Shown here piece after piece: positions 1 to 10,483 of a stretch of DNA of 64,000 bases. The translations under genes and the position numbers were made by a program. The stretch lies in assembly GCA_036674765.1 (NCBI GenBank), contig JARVKI010000054.1, positions 62,001 through 126,000 on the forward strand, in the 5' to 3' direction. Source of the DNA: Seiridium cupressi. Taxonomy: Eukaryota; Ascomycota; Sordariomycetes; Amphisphaeriales; Sporocadaceae. Each line of letters begins with the position of its first letter. Positions within the stretch are counted from its first letter, which is position 1. Below the pieces are notes generated by a model. That model had not been told where the DNA came from and ran no database searches. It saw only the letters and a list, made by a program, of their open reading frames with translations.

Positions 1-619
1 CGTAGCGACTGAAGAAGAAACAGCCGCTTTGAAGCGCCCAAACATGGGTACAAAGTAAACATAGTAAGAAAATAGCCAGATATGCCAAAGTAAGCTTTAA
101 AGGTTCGGAAAGTTTCGGCCAGATAATCCTCCTCAGATAACGCATTATCTGGCGACAAATTCGTGATTGGATGAACTGGCGAACACATGAGGTGGATCGA
201 CGCTAATGCATGGAATCTGTCGCGGCTCAGCACTTGGCTGTCAGTTTTCGGCAACTCTATTTTGCACTGTACAGTCGGGTGATAAGGCAATGATAGAAGA
301 GGCTAAAGGCAAATAAATTAAAAATTATCAATGAGTCTTGATATTTCCATATCACCTGCCTATCACTATTCCCATCACTTATCTGGCACTCGAGTTCTGT
401 CTTGAGGTCGGTTTTGCCTGAAGCACGGAAACTAGTGGAATAGTACAAGTGGAGAAAGCGGAATGGGGTCCGAGGAAAGGTGGCCTGTGCATCAGATCAT
501 CCCGCAGTTGCATCATCTAGCCAAAAATAAATCCTGCATTGACATAGTCACAGCCGCGTTCAACTGTGCAAGTAAGCAAACAGGCCTCCTAATTGTGACA
601 GCTGTTGCAGATTGTTATC
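1..619. other. Intergenic, left edge to RBA50-like gene
   Basis: No coding region could be supported here. The short open frames on both strands lack domain-like composition and splice context. The final 150 bases before the RBA50-like start are presumably its promoter and leader, but I see no clear TATA element. Confidence 0.5.
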
Positions 620-2008
620 ATGGCGTCTTCTATGTTAATATTCGATATCAAAGAAAAAGAAACAAGTTCCCCACAAGCTCCCAGCTTCCCGCAGAATAAA
701 TCCTCCACCTCTGGCTTCCCAGAACATAAGAAGCGGACTCGAATATCTGCGTTCAAACAACAGCGCAAGTCAGCGGACGAAACAAACCCCCCCAAAAGAC
801 ATGATCCATCGACAGTTCCCGTACCTCTGAAGCAAGATGCTGCGTCTTCGGGTCCTTCGGGTGCGGCTGGGACAAGCCCCGTGGTGACAGAGAAACAGAA
901 GATCGACCGAGAAAACAGTGAGAGGCTGGCAAGCATGTCAACAGAAGAGATTGATGAAGCAAGGTCGGAACTGTTCAATGGGCTGGACCCTAAGATACTC
1001 GAAATGCTCCTCAAACGGGCGAATCTGGACGAGAAGAACGACAAGCCGTTCGAAGACGAGAAACCAGTCCCTGCACCCACCATAGAAATAGAAGATACCT
1101 CGGCTGCTCAGTCTAAGGCGACGGGATCTTCAAAATCAAAGCCAACGAGCGCACCTAGAAAAGTACACTTTGAAGATGCGCCAGAAGAAGACGATCATGT
1201 ACGAATAGCGCCATCATCAGCATCCAAACCTGTGACAAAAGAAAGTTCTACTCCAGCAGGACTCGTCCCAGACGCTGGCGATGCCGAACCTCCCTCCGTA
1301 CCGCACGATCATGTTCATAACGAGGACTGCGCGTCTTCTAGTACTCACTGGCCACAACCACGTTCTGCGCCCGAGCTGGATCCCTCTGATCCAAACTTCC
1401 TCTCCTCGCTACACGAGAAATACTTCCCTCAACTGCCCGCCGATCCCACGAAACTCGCATGGATGGCACCGATTCCAACCGCCAACTCACCCGCTGACTT
1501 CGATTCCCCTTACCACCCGACGCACTCCAGCATCCCAGTCTCAGAGCTGCGCTTCGACTTCCGCGGGGCTCTGTTGCCACCCCGAATCGCACGAGCTGTA
1601 CCAGCGTCAAGGGGCCTACATCACCACGGTGAGGCACCAGAGGCGGCAGGCTACACCATAAAAGAACTTGCTCGATTAGCGCGAAGTGCAGTCGCAGGAC
1701 AAAGGTGTATCTCATATCAGACGCTGGGTCGTATCATGTATCGGTTAGGACATGGCAACTACGGCAGCAGGGGCGACAGCATCCCCGACGGAATTTGGAA
1801 TGCCATGGTAGAAGGCAAGGTCATGGAGAGTCTTTATGAGGAGGGCGGCGTAGATCCCGAAGCTCCAGAGCCGGCTGACAAGGAAGACGAGGAGGGCGGC
1901 GCCAGTGGGAGGGGAAGGGGACATCGCAGTGCCCATGCATTTGCGGTAGAAGCTATCTGGCTCTTCGAAAAGGGAGGTTGGGCAGATAAGGTACGGAAGG
2001 GTAAATGA
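620..2008 (+). CDS. rba50: RPAP1/Rba50-like RNA polymerase II assembly factor
   Basis: Predicted 462-residue intronless protein. The N-terminal RPAP1-like motif is near residues 100-140 (ERLASMSTEEIDEAR followed by the LDPKILEMLLKR stretch). The C-terminal RPAP1 signature begins near residue 309 (LRFDFRGALLPP) and continues to about 380. Between them is a long acidic, Ser/Pro/Lys-rich and probably disordered region. RPAP1/Rba50 proteins help assemble RNA polymerase II subcomplexes and deliver them to the nucleus; that role is inferred from the family. I chose the ATG at 620 because the open frame extends only five codons further, starting at a TTG. It is convergent with the VPS74-like gene, leaving an 870-bp gap. 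No lesion is visible, in contrast to many genes further right, so it looks like part of the conserved chromosome arm. Confidence 0.85.
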   Translation: MASSMLIFDIKEKETSSPQAPSFPQNKSSTSGFPEHKKRTRISAFKQQRKSADETNPPKRHDPSTVPVPLKQDAASSGPSGAAGTSPVVTEKQKIDRENSERLASMSTEEIDEARSELFNGLDPKILEMLLKRANLDEKNDKPFEDEKPVPAPTIEIEDTSAAQSKATGSSKSKPTSAPRKVHFEDAPEEDDHVRIAPSSASKPVTKESSTPAGLVPDAGDAEPPSVPHDHVHNEDCASSSTHWPQPRSAPELDPSDPNFLSSLHEKYFPQLPADPTKLAWMAPIPTANSPADFDSPYHPTHSSIPVSELRFDFRGALLPPRIARAVPASRGLHHHGEAPEAAGYTIKELARLARSAVAGQRCISYQTLGRIMYRLGHGNYGSRGDSIPDGIWNAMVEGKVMESLYEEGGVDPEAPEPADKEDEEGGASGRGRGHRSAHAFAVEAIWLFEKGGWADKVRKGK

Positions 2009-2880
2009 TGCAACAGCATGTATCTGTGAGAAAGAATCACTCCACACCTCCGTTTTCTGGGGGAATGTTGCAGTACCCTCTTGTGAAAGGGACATCTGCT
2101 ACACACGGTCCTGCACTCTACAGATCCGAGAAGAGGAAGACCACGTGCTCAGAGTCGGTCTCAATTCAGGGAAGTTTGCCGAACATGTCACCCTGAATGT
2201 CACCAATGCCTTACATGCCTGCAGGCTAGACGTTTCAGGGGTTTTACATCGACGATTAGTTGAGTGCAAGTATGTACTTGCAACATCAATGATATTTTCA
2301 AGACGTTCCATTGGCGACCTTGCGCTTGGTCTAAGCCAGGACGAGCGGTTTTATCGCTTGTGTTTGGAAAAGGCATCAATACTCGGAAGTGTTACTTCAT
2401 GGTCCAGCCCCGGTTTTCATAGTACCCTTGCTCTTATCTCAATTTGAGTCGTTCATGAAAATAAATAGAATCAAAAAATTGCTCAAGTTACACTATTACA
2501 ATACTGCCGAAGAAATGACATTTCATGGGACCTGGCCTTTGCCAAGCTAGGCTTTTTGCATACCAGAGCACCGCCTTTGGCGTGCACAGCACCAATATCT
2601 GTTCAGATGTCCAGGCATAACCACAAACTCCAGAGGGCCGTTTACGGCTGCCGCTCGTCTGTACTTCTCCCTTCCTCCCCTCCAGGCCCTTCGGGTGTCG
2701 CGTGATAATCCGCTCACTTATGCTCCTTTCATGAACCTCAATCGCCAGCCGTCTATCTATTTTGGTTTCGTGAAATGTCGTGGTGCCCGGTGCTTTGAGT
2801 TCGCGCCGGTAAAGAGAGGTGGCTGGAGCCAATTTCAAAGAATCGCTTTTGGCATAGAAGGGTAATAGATATCGACTAGA
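2009..2880. other. Convergent 3' intergenic region
   Basis: This stretch lies between two gene ends and probably holds the 3' untranslated regions of both. A 116-codon minus-strand open frame at 2488-2838 has no recognisable family features, so I leave it out. Confidence 0.5.
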
Positions 2881-4111
2881 TTAGAGTAGCGAGTCGAGGC
2901 GGGTGAAGACACTCAAGCACGCAGCAACGACCTCGACCTGCAGTTCCTTGTCTTTGCCCTTGGTGAGCTCCTGTTACATTGTTAGCACACTTCGTTTAGT
3001 CCAGTCTTGTGATGGTGATAACAAACCTCTCCGATGACCTGCGGGATGTTGGCACCGATGCCCTGTCCACCAATCTTCTTGCCAAACGGCCACTGGCTGT
3101 ATTCAGCGAGCAGCTCGTCGGTCTGGGTAAATGCTCTTTCCCGTGCCTCGTGACCAAGTGTAGACAGCGCGTTCTCGAGGACGTTAGCGGCGTAGGCAGC
3201 GCAGACCATGGCAATCGTTCGTAGGTAACGGAATTCGAGAGTCTCGGGCAGGAATTGCGAATCAGGCAGGACTACGGTGCGTTGAGTAAGCACGTTCCTA
3301 ACCCGTCTGCGGATCTCCTCCTTCGCTCCGCCGTCCGCTACGGGATGGGTTGCCATGTCGAACAGCAGGAAGTTGCGCTTCTCGGTTCGCAGGATGCCCT
3401 TGTCGACCAGACCCTTACAGAGGCGCTCGCGAACTTGTTTTAGTTGGTAGCCGATCTTCATCAGGTTCCAGGTTTCGCCTGCGTGATGGTGTCATTAGTG
3501 ACTGCACCCTGGCCAGGGGTAGTCCAGTCAGGGTTACATACCACTCATCAGATCAATCCAGGAGCTGACGCTCATCTTCTCGCTTGCCTTCATCAACTTC
3601 AAAGCTTCATCGAGTAGCACCTCGCCAGTCAGAGTGTCGTCGATAACCTCAATCACACGGTCTGCCAATGGGAAACGCCGTCTGGCGGGATCTTTCTGCA
3701 TGCTGATGCGACCACGGAAGGCAAGCTCGATGACGATACAGCCACGGAGCGCATAGCTGATGTTATCATTCCAGAAGGAGAGGTAGCCCTGTCGGCAAAT
3801 GCAATTAGCACGGCGGTCCTTCAGCAAAAGCCTGTGGTGGCGTGGAGACGTACCTGCTTGTCCTTGAGTCCTAGCAATATCACTTCCTCCATCAGGGTGA
3901 GCTTGGGCTGCTTGCTCCTCTCTGCGCTCTCGCTGATGTCGCGGGGATCGAAGGCGATCTTGTGTCCATTCTCGCCAGCTTCATAGCTAGTCTCGGGCGC
4001 AGCGTCGCGCACATTTGTTGCTGATGCGGTCCTCGATGGGCCGTTGCCTCCTTCCTCTGCGGGACCGCCTCCGCCGCCTGCACCACGGCGTCTCGTCAGA
4101 CCTGACGACAT
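2881..4111 (-). CDS. vps74: Vps74/GOLPH3 (GPP34 family) Golgi PI4P-binding protein
   Basis: Four exons on the complement: 4111-3854, 3788-3542, 3478-3027 and 2970-2881. The introns are 65, 63 and 56 bp, and all junctions keep phase, giving 348 residues. After a basic, glycine-rich N-terminus ([10 protein letters not shown]) the GPP34 domain runs from about residue 70 to the end. It includes [34 protein letters not shown] and LAFRGRISM, where the Trp and Arg correspond to the phosphoinositide-binding region of this family. Vps74 binds PI4P at the Golgi and retains glycosyltransferases in COPI-dependent recycling (known for the family). The ATG at 4111 is preferred over an upstream GTG. The gene appears intact and is very likely a housekeeping gene. 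Confidence 0.93.
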
Positions 4112-6463
4112 GCTCACTTAATCGATGCTGGTGTATGATATGTAGCCAGATGGACGGTTCGCTGGTCGGAGGAGTAGGGGGGAGTCGGAGGCCGTTCTAG
4201 GTCGACGGACTAAGGAGAGTACGTAGCGCGGGATGATTCGTTTCTGGTCGAGGTCGAGTCGGCGAAAGTTTCGAATCGCACCGCAATTGGGGGAGTACCA
4301 AATTGGGAAGAGGAAACCGTGACTTCAGCTTCGGTGCGGGACCGGGCCAGGCTGGCAGGTTTCTAAGGAATTGAAACAACTATTATTTTTTTCTTCTTTG
4401 CTTCGGTTTGGAGCGCCCTTCTCTCCTTTCAGCCCTGGCAGTGGCAGGAGTTAACTTTGGGATGTCGAAATGGAAAGTGGACCGTAAGCAAGGTTGGCAG
4501 TACGTACTGCCGCAGGCTACACTTTAGCGCAAGATACAGTCTCCCAAGATCAATCGTAATCTTGTGGCGCAATAACCTATCACATCATTGTGGAGTAGGG
4601 TAGCTGGACTGCAGACGGTCTGAAACAAGGAACCAGAGTGAACAATTGGTTTGGATCGCGTAACAGCATCACTTGCTTCAGTTCAGCAGCCGGAATTCGC
4701 TCGCTGGCAACTGACAGTTGCGTATGTCGCTGTGCACGCCCCGACTTACCTAGCAGGACGGGAAGTGTGGGGCAAACTTCTCAGCCACCGTATGCTAGTG
4801 TAGGGGTTCAGCACAAGCCACAGTTCGAACCCAAACCCCCAGCTTTTGGCCTTTGTCACAAGACTTTCTCCATGTTCAAAGACCCTCACTTGAAATGTAC
4901 TGATGAAATTTCTTTTATGTCTTTCAATCGTGAAAAACCTTATACTTGGGAGACCTAGTCTTTCAGCGTCACGTCAATGATACTCCCAAGTTATACGCCG
5001 ACTTGATTATCGATGGTCATAGATCTCTGGAAGTCAGTCTAGGAATATGAGCCCTATCAACCAGGGAGTTCAATACTAGCAGCCCCGGTCTTTGACTGTG
5101 TTGCTAGTCCTACGATACTGCAAAAGACCTTTAAGTACGTGACTAAAGGGCACATCGAGTCTCTGAGAAGCTCACTCACAAGGACCCCGGGAAAATGCAG
5201 CATTATTATATTTTTCATTCAAGTTCTCTATAGAACACCGTGCGCTGAGATAAATTATCGGACGACTAAACCGCAGCGAGCCTTAACTAACTTCAACATC
5301 CAACAGCACAATCAAGGAACACGGTCCGACTTGCTACTTTGCCACTATACAATGGACGAATTGGTGATTTAATGATGTATATTTCTCAGTGCCTTAATGG
5401 AGCTGTCTCATGTTTGACAGATAATACGAAGCATGAAGGATTCAACCTGACTTGACTGAGTCGGAGCAGCATTAAATTCGCTATTCAATACACGGCATGC
5501 TCACAAGGGTGTCCGGGGTATGCTTCGGGAGTCAAAGCAGCGAAATAGGCTTCATATATCTACTCTGAAAAACTTCAGTTTTGACTATGATTAGCCACTC
5601 CACCCTAAGTTAGGTATGTAGTTAGCAAACTGTGGAACAAACTAAACAGTCTTGGTCGAATTATACAAGGAAATGATACCAAAGTGGAATTGACTCTATA
5701 GTCCCGGCGGACCACTACAGAGTGGTCATAATTTCCCCAGGTATGAAGGTCTATACGCCTTTGAAGTCAAGATGCCCTCTGGTGGCTCTTCGGATATGAT
5801 ACTTCAACGGGAGTGAACCAAGATTACAACCATTATGGACGCGTAGAGTTTTGCAGATCATGTTATCCTGAATCGCCTCGACCGTACGTGAGTTCACATA
5901 CATGTTGGCGAAGCCGGCTTCCTCTCACACACAAGAGTTCTGCTCTTGAGCGTACTCAAGTACCTCGCATGTGACTGCATGTAGTGGGGCGTCGTGTCGT
6001 GTCCCTTGCAGAGTGCGGGAAGGGATATATTTAGGCGCTAAGCAGGGGAGATGACCGCAAGTGATTGGCTATGGCAACAAGTCGCAGCGCTTCGCCGATA
6101 AATTGGTTCAAACGGCCTAAATTCTGTCCATCAGATCATTTCTCTATCAGATCATTTTCGAGTCCACTTCAGCCTATCATATGTGCAGTGCAGCATTGGT
6201 CAGCCAAAACAACGTCGTCCTTTTCCACATCCGGACCAACATCTCTCAATGCAGCTTACACGCCCTGGACCAACGGCCTTGGCGCCCGACTCCTTCCAGG
6301 ACATTTTTCACATATGTAACTGTTCCAGGCGCCCATGTTAATATAGAGCTTGTCATCATTTCTTTTATATGTAATTTGATAGCCCTAAATATTAAATTCA
6401 CAAAAGTCGCAATTTTGCTCGCTACTCTACGTAGTCTCTTTCTCTCTACTTTTTGTCCTTAAA
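4112..6463. other. Long intergenic gap between core genes and accessory region
   Basis: No gene is supported over 2.3 kb. The first few hundred bases are the promoter side of the VPS74-like gene and include a plus-strand pyrimidine-rich tract around 4381-4430. The rest holds only scattered short open frames without family features, the largest 106 codons at 4638-4958. I see no repeat family or transposon terminus. Confidence 0.5.
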
Positions 6464-7858
6464 ATGCATATTCATTCAAGATCTGCTAAATTACGTCGAA
6501 GATTTCAAGTTATCGTTTCGTCATTGTCATTGTTATTATTGCACTTATACTACCAATAAGCATCAAGACCGGTGAAACCGAATATTTCATCCAATTTCGT
6601 GGAACCAGTGAAGGCGGAAGATCCCTGCCATCTACTCGCCGGGCTCGAAGATGTATTTGTTGCTTTAAAGACGGGAGCTAGTGACGCACTGGAAGCTGTC
6701 CCGTTGCACCTCACGACAACCCTGCGCTGCGTTCCACACTTTTCTGTTTATTCCGATTTCGAGGAGGATATTTCCGGCCACCATATCCAAAACGTGCTGG
6801 GCGATGTTGATCCCGACATCCAGGCCACGCACCATGATTTCGAATACTACCGCCGTCTCCAAGAGCGTGGAAGGGAGGCTTTCTCGTCAGGAGAAGTAGC
6901 GCGATGGTCATCAGCTCAGAACACTGCTTCCGGGCGAGATAGCCCAGGATGGCGATTGGATAAGTGGAAGTTTTTACCAACGGCAGAGAAAGCGCTCCAC
7001 GCGCGGCCAGACGCAAAATGGTACGTCATCTTTGAGGGGGATAGTTATATCATCTGGAGAAATTTACTCGATTGGCTCTCCAATTTTGACGCCTCGCGGC
7101 CATATTATCTGGGTAGGCAAATGGTCATTGGGGACGTTGTCTTCGCGCACGGAGGTGCCGGGATTGTTATGTCACGACCGGCACTAGAGAAGGTTGTCGA
7201 GCATCGGAGAGGAAATTTGAGGTTTTATGATGAATTTACTGCTGGTCACTGGGCTGGTGATTGTGTACTTGGTAAGGCACTGCTGGATGCGGGTATTGAA
7301 CTGTTCTATTCATGGCCCGATCTCTCTGTGGATCAGCCTAGAGACATGGACTTCAATGACATATTGGGCCGCCAGAAGTTATGGTGCCGTCATGTTGCTA
7401 GCTACCATCACATGAGCCCTGCGGACATCAGCGGATTTTCAAGATGGGAGCAGAAGCATACCGTGGGTGCCACCGTCCAACAAGTCGCTACGTAGAGACT
7501 AACAAGATACGTCTAGGGAGAAATTATTTTTACACATGGCGATGTTTTCGATTAGTACATTCTTCCACAACTACAACCTGAGCGTGTGGACTGGGACAAT
7601 CTCTCCGATACCAATACAACACTTGAAAGGGACACAGTGGCCGACTGCCGGAGCGCCTGTGAAAGCCGGCCGAACTGCATGCAATTCTCGTTGTCGGAAG
7701 AAGGTTGCAAAACCTCCGACACGATCAAGCTCGGCCGCCGACATGTGGGCTCTAAATACACTAGTCAAATCCGGTCAGGTTGGTTGATGGATCGTGTGCA
7801 TGCATTCAGAGATGAGGTGTACTCATCCTGTCGAGTCCAAGGGTGGACATTGCCATGA
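6464..7858 (+). pseudogene. GT31-like glycosyltransferase with PAN/apple-like C-terminus, two in-frame stops
   Basis: The frame opens at an ATG at 6464 encoding a basic stretch and a hydrophobic signal-anchor (VIVSSLSLLLLHLYY), as in type II Golgi glycosyltransferases. It is then cut by TAA at 6557. The same frame continues as a fungal GT31-like domain with KWYVIFEGDSYIIWRNLLDW (the DxD-like region, here GDS), VFAHGGAGIVMSRPALE and HWAGDCVLGKAL. An intron at 7463-7516 (GTGGGT..CTAG, branch GACTAAC) leads in phase to exon 2, which has a TAG at 7553 and then a Cys-rich segment (DCRSACESRPNCMQFSL) resembling the PAN-like tail of these proteins. Both stops could derive from CAA/CAG by C-to-T change. 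Everything else in the frame is preserved, so the inactivation looks recent. A sequencing artefact would have to occur twice. Confidence 0.75.
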
Positions 7859-8568
7859 ATCCGGAACAAATATTCTAAAGCACACCCACTGTTCTAGCCA
7901 GCCACATTTTGTCGAACTGCCCTGAGGATTCAACCCCTCATCTCAATACTCCATGGCTGAGACGCGCGTGGCTCAGCTGAAGGAGCGCATCTGTATAGAG
8001 GTGGTCAATGGCTGTTCAAGGCAATGGTGGATTGTGATGTTGTGACATCATGTGCAGTCACGATACTTTTTGTTATAAAATAGAGATCGGGTGATGACCT
8101 GTGTTCGGCCGCTCAGGACCGCATCGGCGTTCAGCGACTGTGCCTAGGGATTACCTACGTCCGGCAGTGAGGCTCGGCTATCATCCCTAGCAAACTGTGC
8201 TGCAAGGGACCCGCTGCCTGGCACGATATGCCCAGGATAGATAATTCACTTCCGAAGAATTCAACTCGTGTGTCGGGATGCTCCTCGGAACCTTAGACTG
8301 CAGTTGTCCGCGCGACAATGGTGCCAAAAGTGGATCTTAAGCATAGCGCCAGCCAGCTCGGACGTACCGCCATGACATCACGAACTCATGTGTGAGATCT
8401 GACCACACTGTAGACTGGAAGTTCATATCACTATATAACGGTACTCGTATCTCTAGGATATAACAGCTCTGCTAAAGAATATCATCGCTTTGTGAACCAA
8501 GTAATCCACTCAGCTTCTCCTAGAAACATCACAGACACTCCCATTGCCAGCATATTGCAACATCAACC
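7859..8568. other. Intergenic, upstream of phenolic acid decarboxylase
   Basis: No coding frame is supported. It contains a short inverted repeat (TGATGT..ACATCA, 8035-8050) and, near its right end, a TATA-like element listed separately. Confidence 0.5.
8432..8438 (+). promoter_or_regulatory. Candidate TATA element of the decarboxylase gene
   Basis: TATATAA lies 137 bases upstream of the decarboxylase ATG, a plausible spacing for a filamentous fungal promoter with a leader of about 100 bases. This is assigned on sequence and position only. Confidence 0.4.
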
Positions 8569-9096
8569 ATGCCGTTCGCAGGATCGATATCTACCGACAC
8601 ATTCGATGCCGATATAAAAGATCGGCATCTGATCTACTCCTACTCAGTACCAGCATCCCAGACAGATTCTGGAAAGCCTGAGAAATGGCGGTACGAGATG
8701 TGGTTCTACAACTCAGACCGCATCGTGTATGCCATCCACGGCGGGCCCATGGCCGGTCGTAAAAACTACCAAGGAGCTACATACCAGTGCATCCGGCCCG
8801 GCGAGCTATGGCAGTGCAATTGGCTGGAGGAGACAGGAACGATGTGCAGTCTTGTCTACGACATCTCGAAGAAGACCATTACAACCATGCTGGGCTTCTC
8901 GAAAGGGCACTGGGAGAACGCGCAGGACGCTCATGGCGACAAGCGAAACAAGGAGGATTTGGAGAGGTGGAGGGGATTGGCGAAGATCGGGTCGCAGGTT
9001 GAGAGGACGATGCTGTGTGAGCAGGCCGACATTGAAGAGGACTTTAGAGGGAGTGGAGACTTGAAACCAATTGAGATGGACTGGCCAGTCTTGTAG
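8569..9096 (+). CDS. Phenolic acid decarboxylase family protein
   Basis: Predicted 175-residue intronless cytosolic protein of about the usual length for the PadC/phenolic acid decarboxylase family. Family-like segments are the N-terminal FDADIKDRHLIYSYS, the WRYEMWFYNSDRIVYAIHGG beta segment, the arginine-containing GPMAGRKNYQGATYQCI region and WQCNWLEETGTMCSLVYDI. The C-terminal part has a Trp-rich GFSKGHWENAQ stretch and an acidic tail. Family members decarboxylate hydroxycinnamic acids such as ferulic and p-coumaric acid to vinylphenols without a cofactor, mainly for detoxification. Substrate here is inferred from the family. No signal peptide is seen. Flanking genes are not obviously related to aromatic catabolism. 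Confidence 0.8.
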   Translation: MPFAGSISTDTFDADIKDRHLIYSYSVPASQTDSGKPEKWRYEMWFYNSDRIVYAIHGGPMAGRKNYQGATYQCIRPGELWQCNWLEETGTMCSLVYDISKKTITTMLGFSKGHWENAQDAHGDKRNKEDLERWRGLAKIGSQVERTMLCEQADIEEDFRGSGDLKPIEMDWPVL

Positions 9097-10483
9097 CGAG
9101 GTTGACCATGATGAATAGTGGTTCCAATGACACAATATTACTTGACCCAGTCAACTGTTGGTGGGAATTTTCGATTAATACTGTTGATGTGCATCAACTC
9201 ACGGAGGTATATCTGCAGTGCACCTCCGTGATCCAGTTGTGATCCAGTTGTCGCTCTAGCCGACTGGTTCTCACCTAGCAACTTCCATGGTGCTCACACG
9301 GTATGTTCTTATGTTACAATGTAAACTGTTTAATTCATCGACTCGGGACATGTTCAAGAAAGCCAGCTCCAAGGCTTTGCCGCTCTAAAAAAAATTCGTG
9401 CTTCATGCTTCGGCTCCAGACGTCTCCAAGTGCTGTCTTGGTAGCACGGGCTCCAGGGTTTCAGACAGCAGCAGACAGGCAGTTTAGTTGTGATCTTTGT
9501 CACACATCATGTCTACAGAGCCACAAGGGCTGGCAAAAAAAGAAGTTGTCTTAGTGATGATTGTGCATGCCCATTCACTCTTGCGTGTAATTGTCTACGT
9601 GAAGAGCAGTCACTTTGTACAGGCGGTTCACAAGATCATTAGAAGTTACAGACGTGTCACTGATCCTGGCCTGTCGCTATAGACTGTTCTTTTGCTTCGA
9701 GGAAACTTGAGAGTGGGGTTATGAAGTGCAGAGCTTTTTGGTGGTGCATTGATGAAGGAGAAAATCCATCAGACCCTCCAAGAGGAGCAGCTCACTTTCA
9801 TGGCCAGAATATTGGCCATGTTCCTCTCTCCGGGGATGCCTTGCGGTTATTGAAGTTAGCTGGGCGGTGCCTTGAAAAACGGCGGAACTTGCTTATCGGT
9901 GAGCAATTTCTGGTGACGAATACATCATTTCGACTTGTACTCCATGGTCGTGATAAACGCAAACACCATCCAGGCAGCAGCGCCAGCGTCGAGAAAGCAT
10001 TGAAGGTTCCAGCCCAAGGTTCAGATCGCAGGTCATGGTTGGCTCTGACACTGAATTTCAGGGACCCCGATCAACAGGCAGCAAACACTGTTACACAGAC
10101 ACTAGAGCCGAGCAAACATTGATCTACCACGCCACAGCGTGCGACATACCACCCCTCTTCAGGCAGCATTCTGAAAAGCAAAGGCAGTTTCCACTATTTC
10201 ACGTGGTTTTGTGGCAGTTTCCTGTGTCTGTGAATGATCATGGCGCGGCTGCCTGACGCGTCTTGTAGAATAGAATGGAGGTCCAAGAGCATCTGTATTA
10301 GCCGGGGTATGCTGAATAGTCCCTGGCCTGGAAGTATAAATGGGCTCAGCGCAGATATGCCTAGTGCCGACAAATTACTAGGATCCCTCAACCTCGCCAT
10401 TCTTGAATCATCCTACTCTGGCCCTCTCTGACCTAGCACCAGTTGCTCGATCTCAACCACGTCTTTTGTGACCTTCATTCATC
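9097..10483. other. Intergenic region
   Basis: No gene is supported. A short direct repeat (GTGATCCAGTT twice, about 9228-9250) and several open frames under 135 codons without family features are present. The right end is promoter for the oxygenase gene. Confidence 0.5.
10335..10341 (+). promoter_or_regulatory. Candidate TATA element of the oxygenase gene
   Basis: TATAAAT lies 143 bases before the oxygenase ATG. It is assigned on motif and spacing only. Confidence 0.35.

Noticed and set aside
2488..2838. 116-codon minus-strand open frame between RBA50 and VPS74
   Set aside because: Lies in the expected 3' untranslated region, with no recognisable motif.
4820..4840. GTTCGAAC palindrome resembling a tRNA T-loop
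   Set aside because: No matching acceptor stem, anticodon arm or D-arm on either strand at tRNA spacing.
4638..4958. 106-codon plus-strand open frame
   Set aside because: No family features, low-complexity composition and no splice context.
6509..6560. Possible intron that would remove the TAA in the GT31-like gene
   Set aside because: At 52 bp it is not a multiple of three, would shift the frame, and would delete the membrane anchor.
9721..10122. 133-codon plus-strand open frame
   Set aside because: Biased composition, no homologue-like motif; treated as chance.
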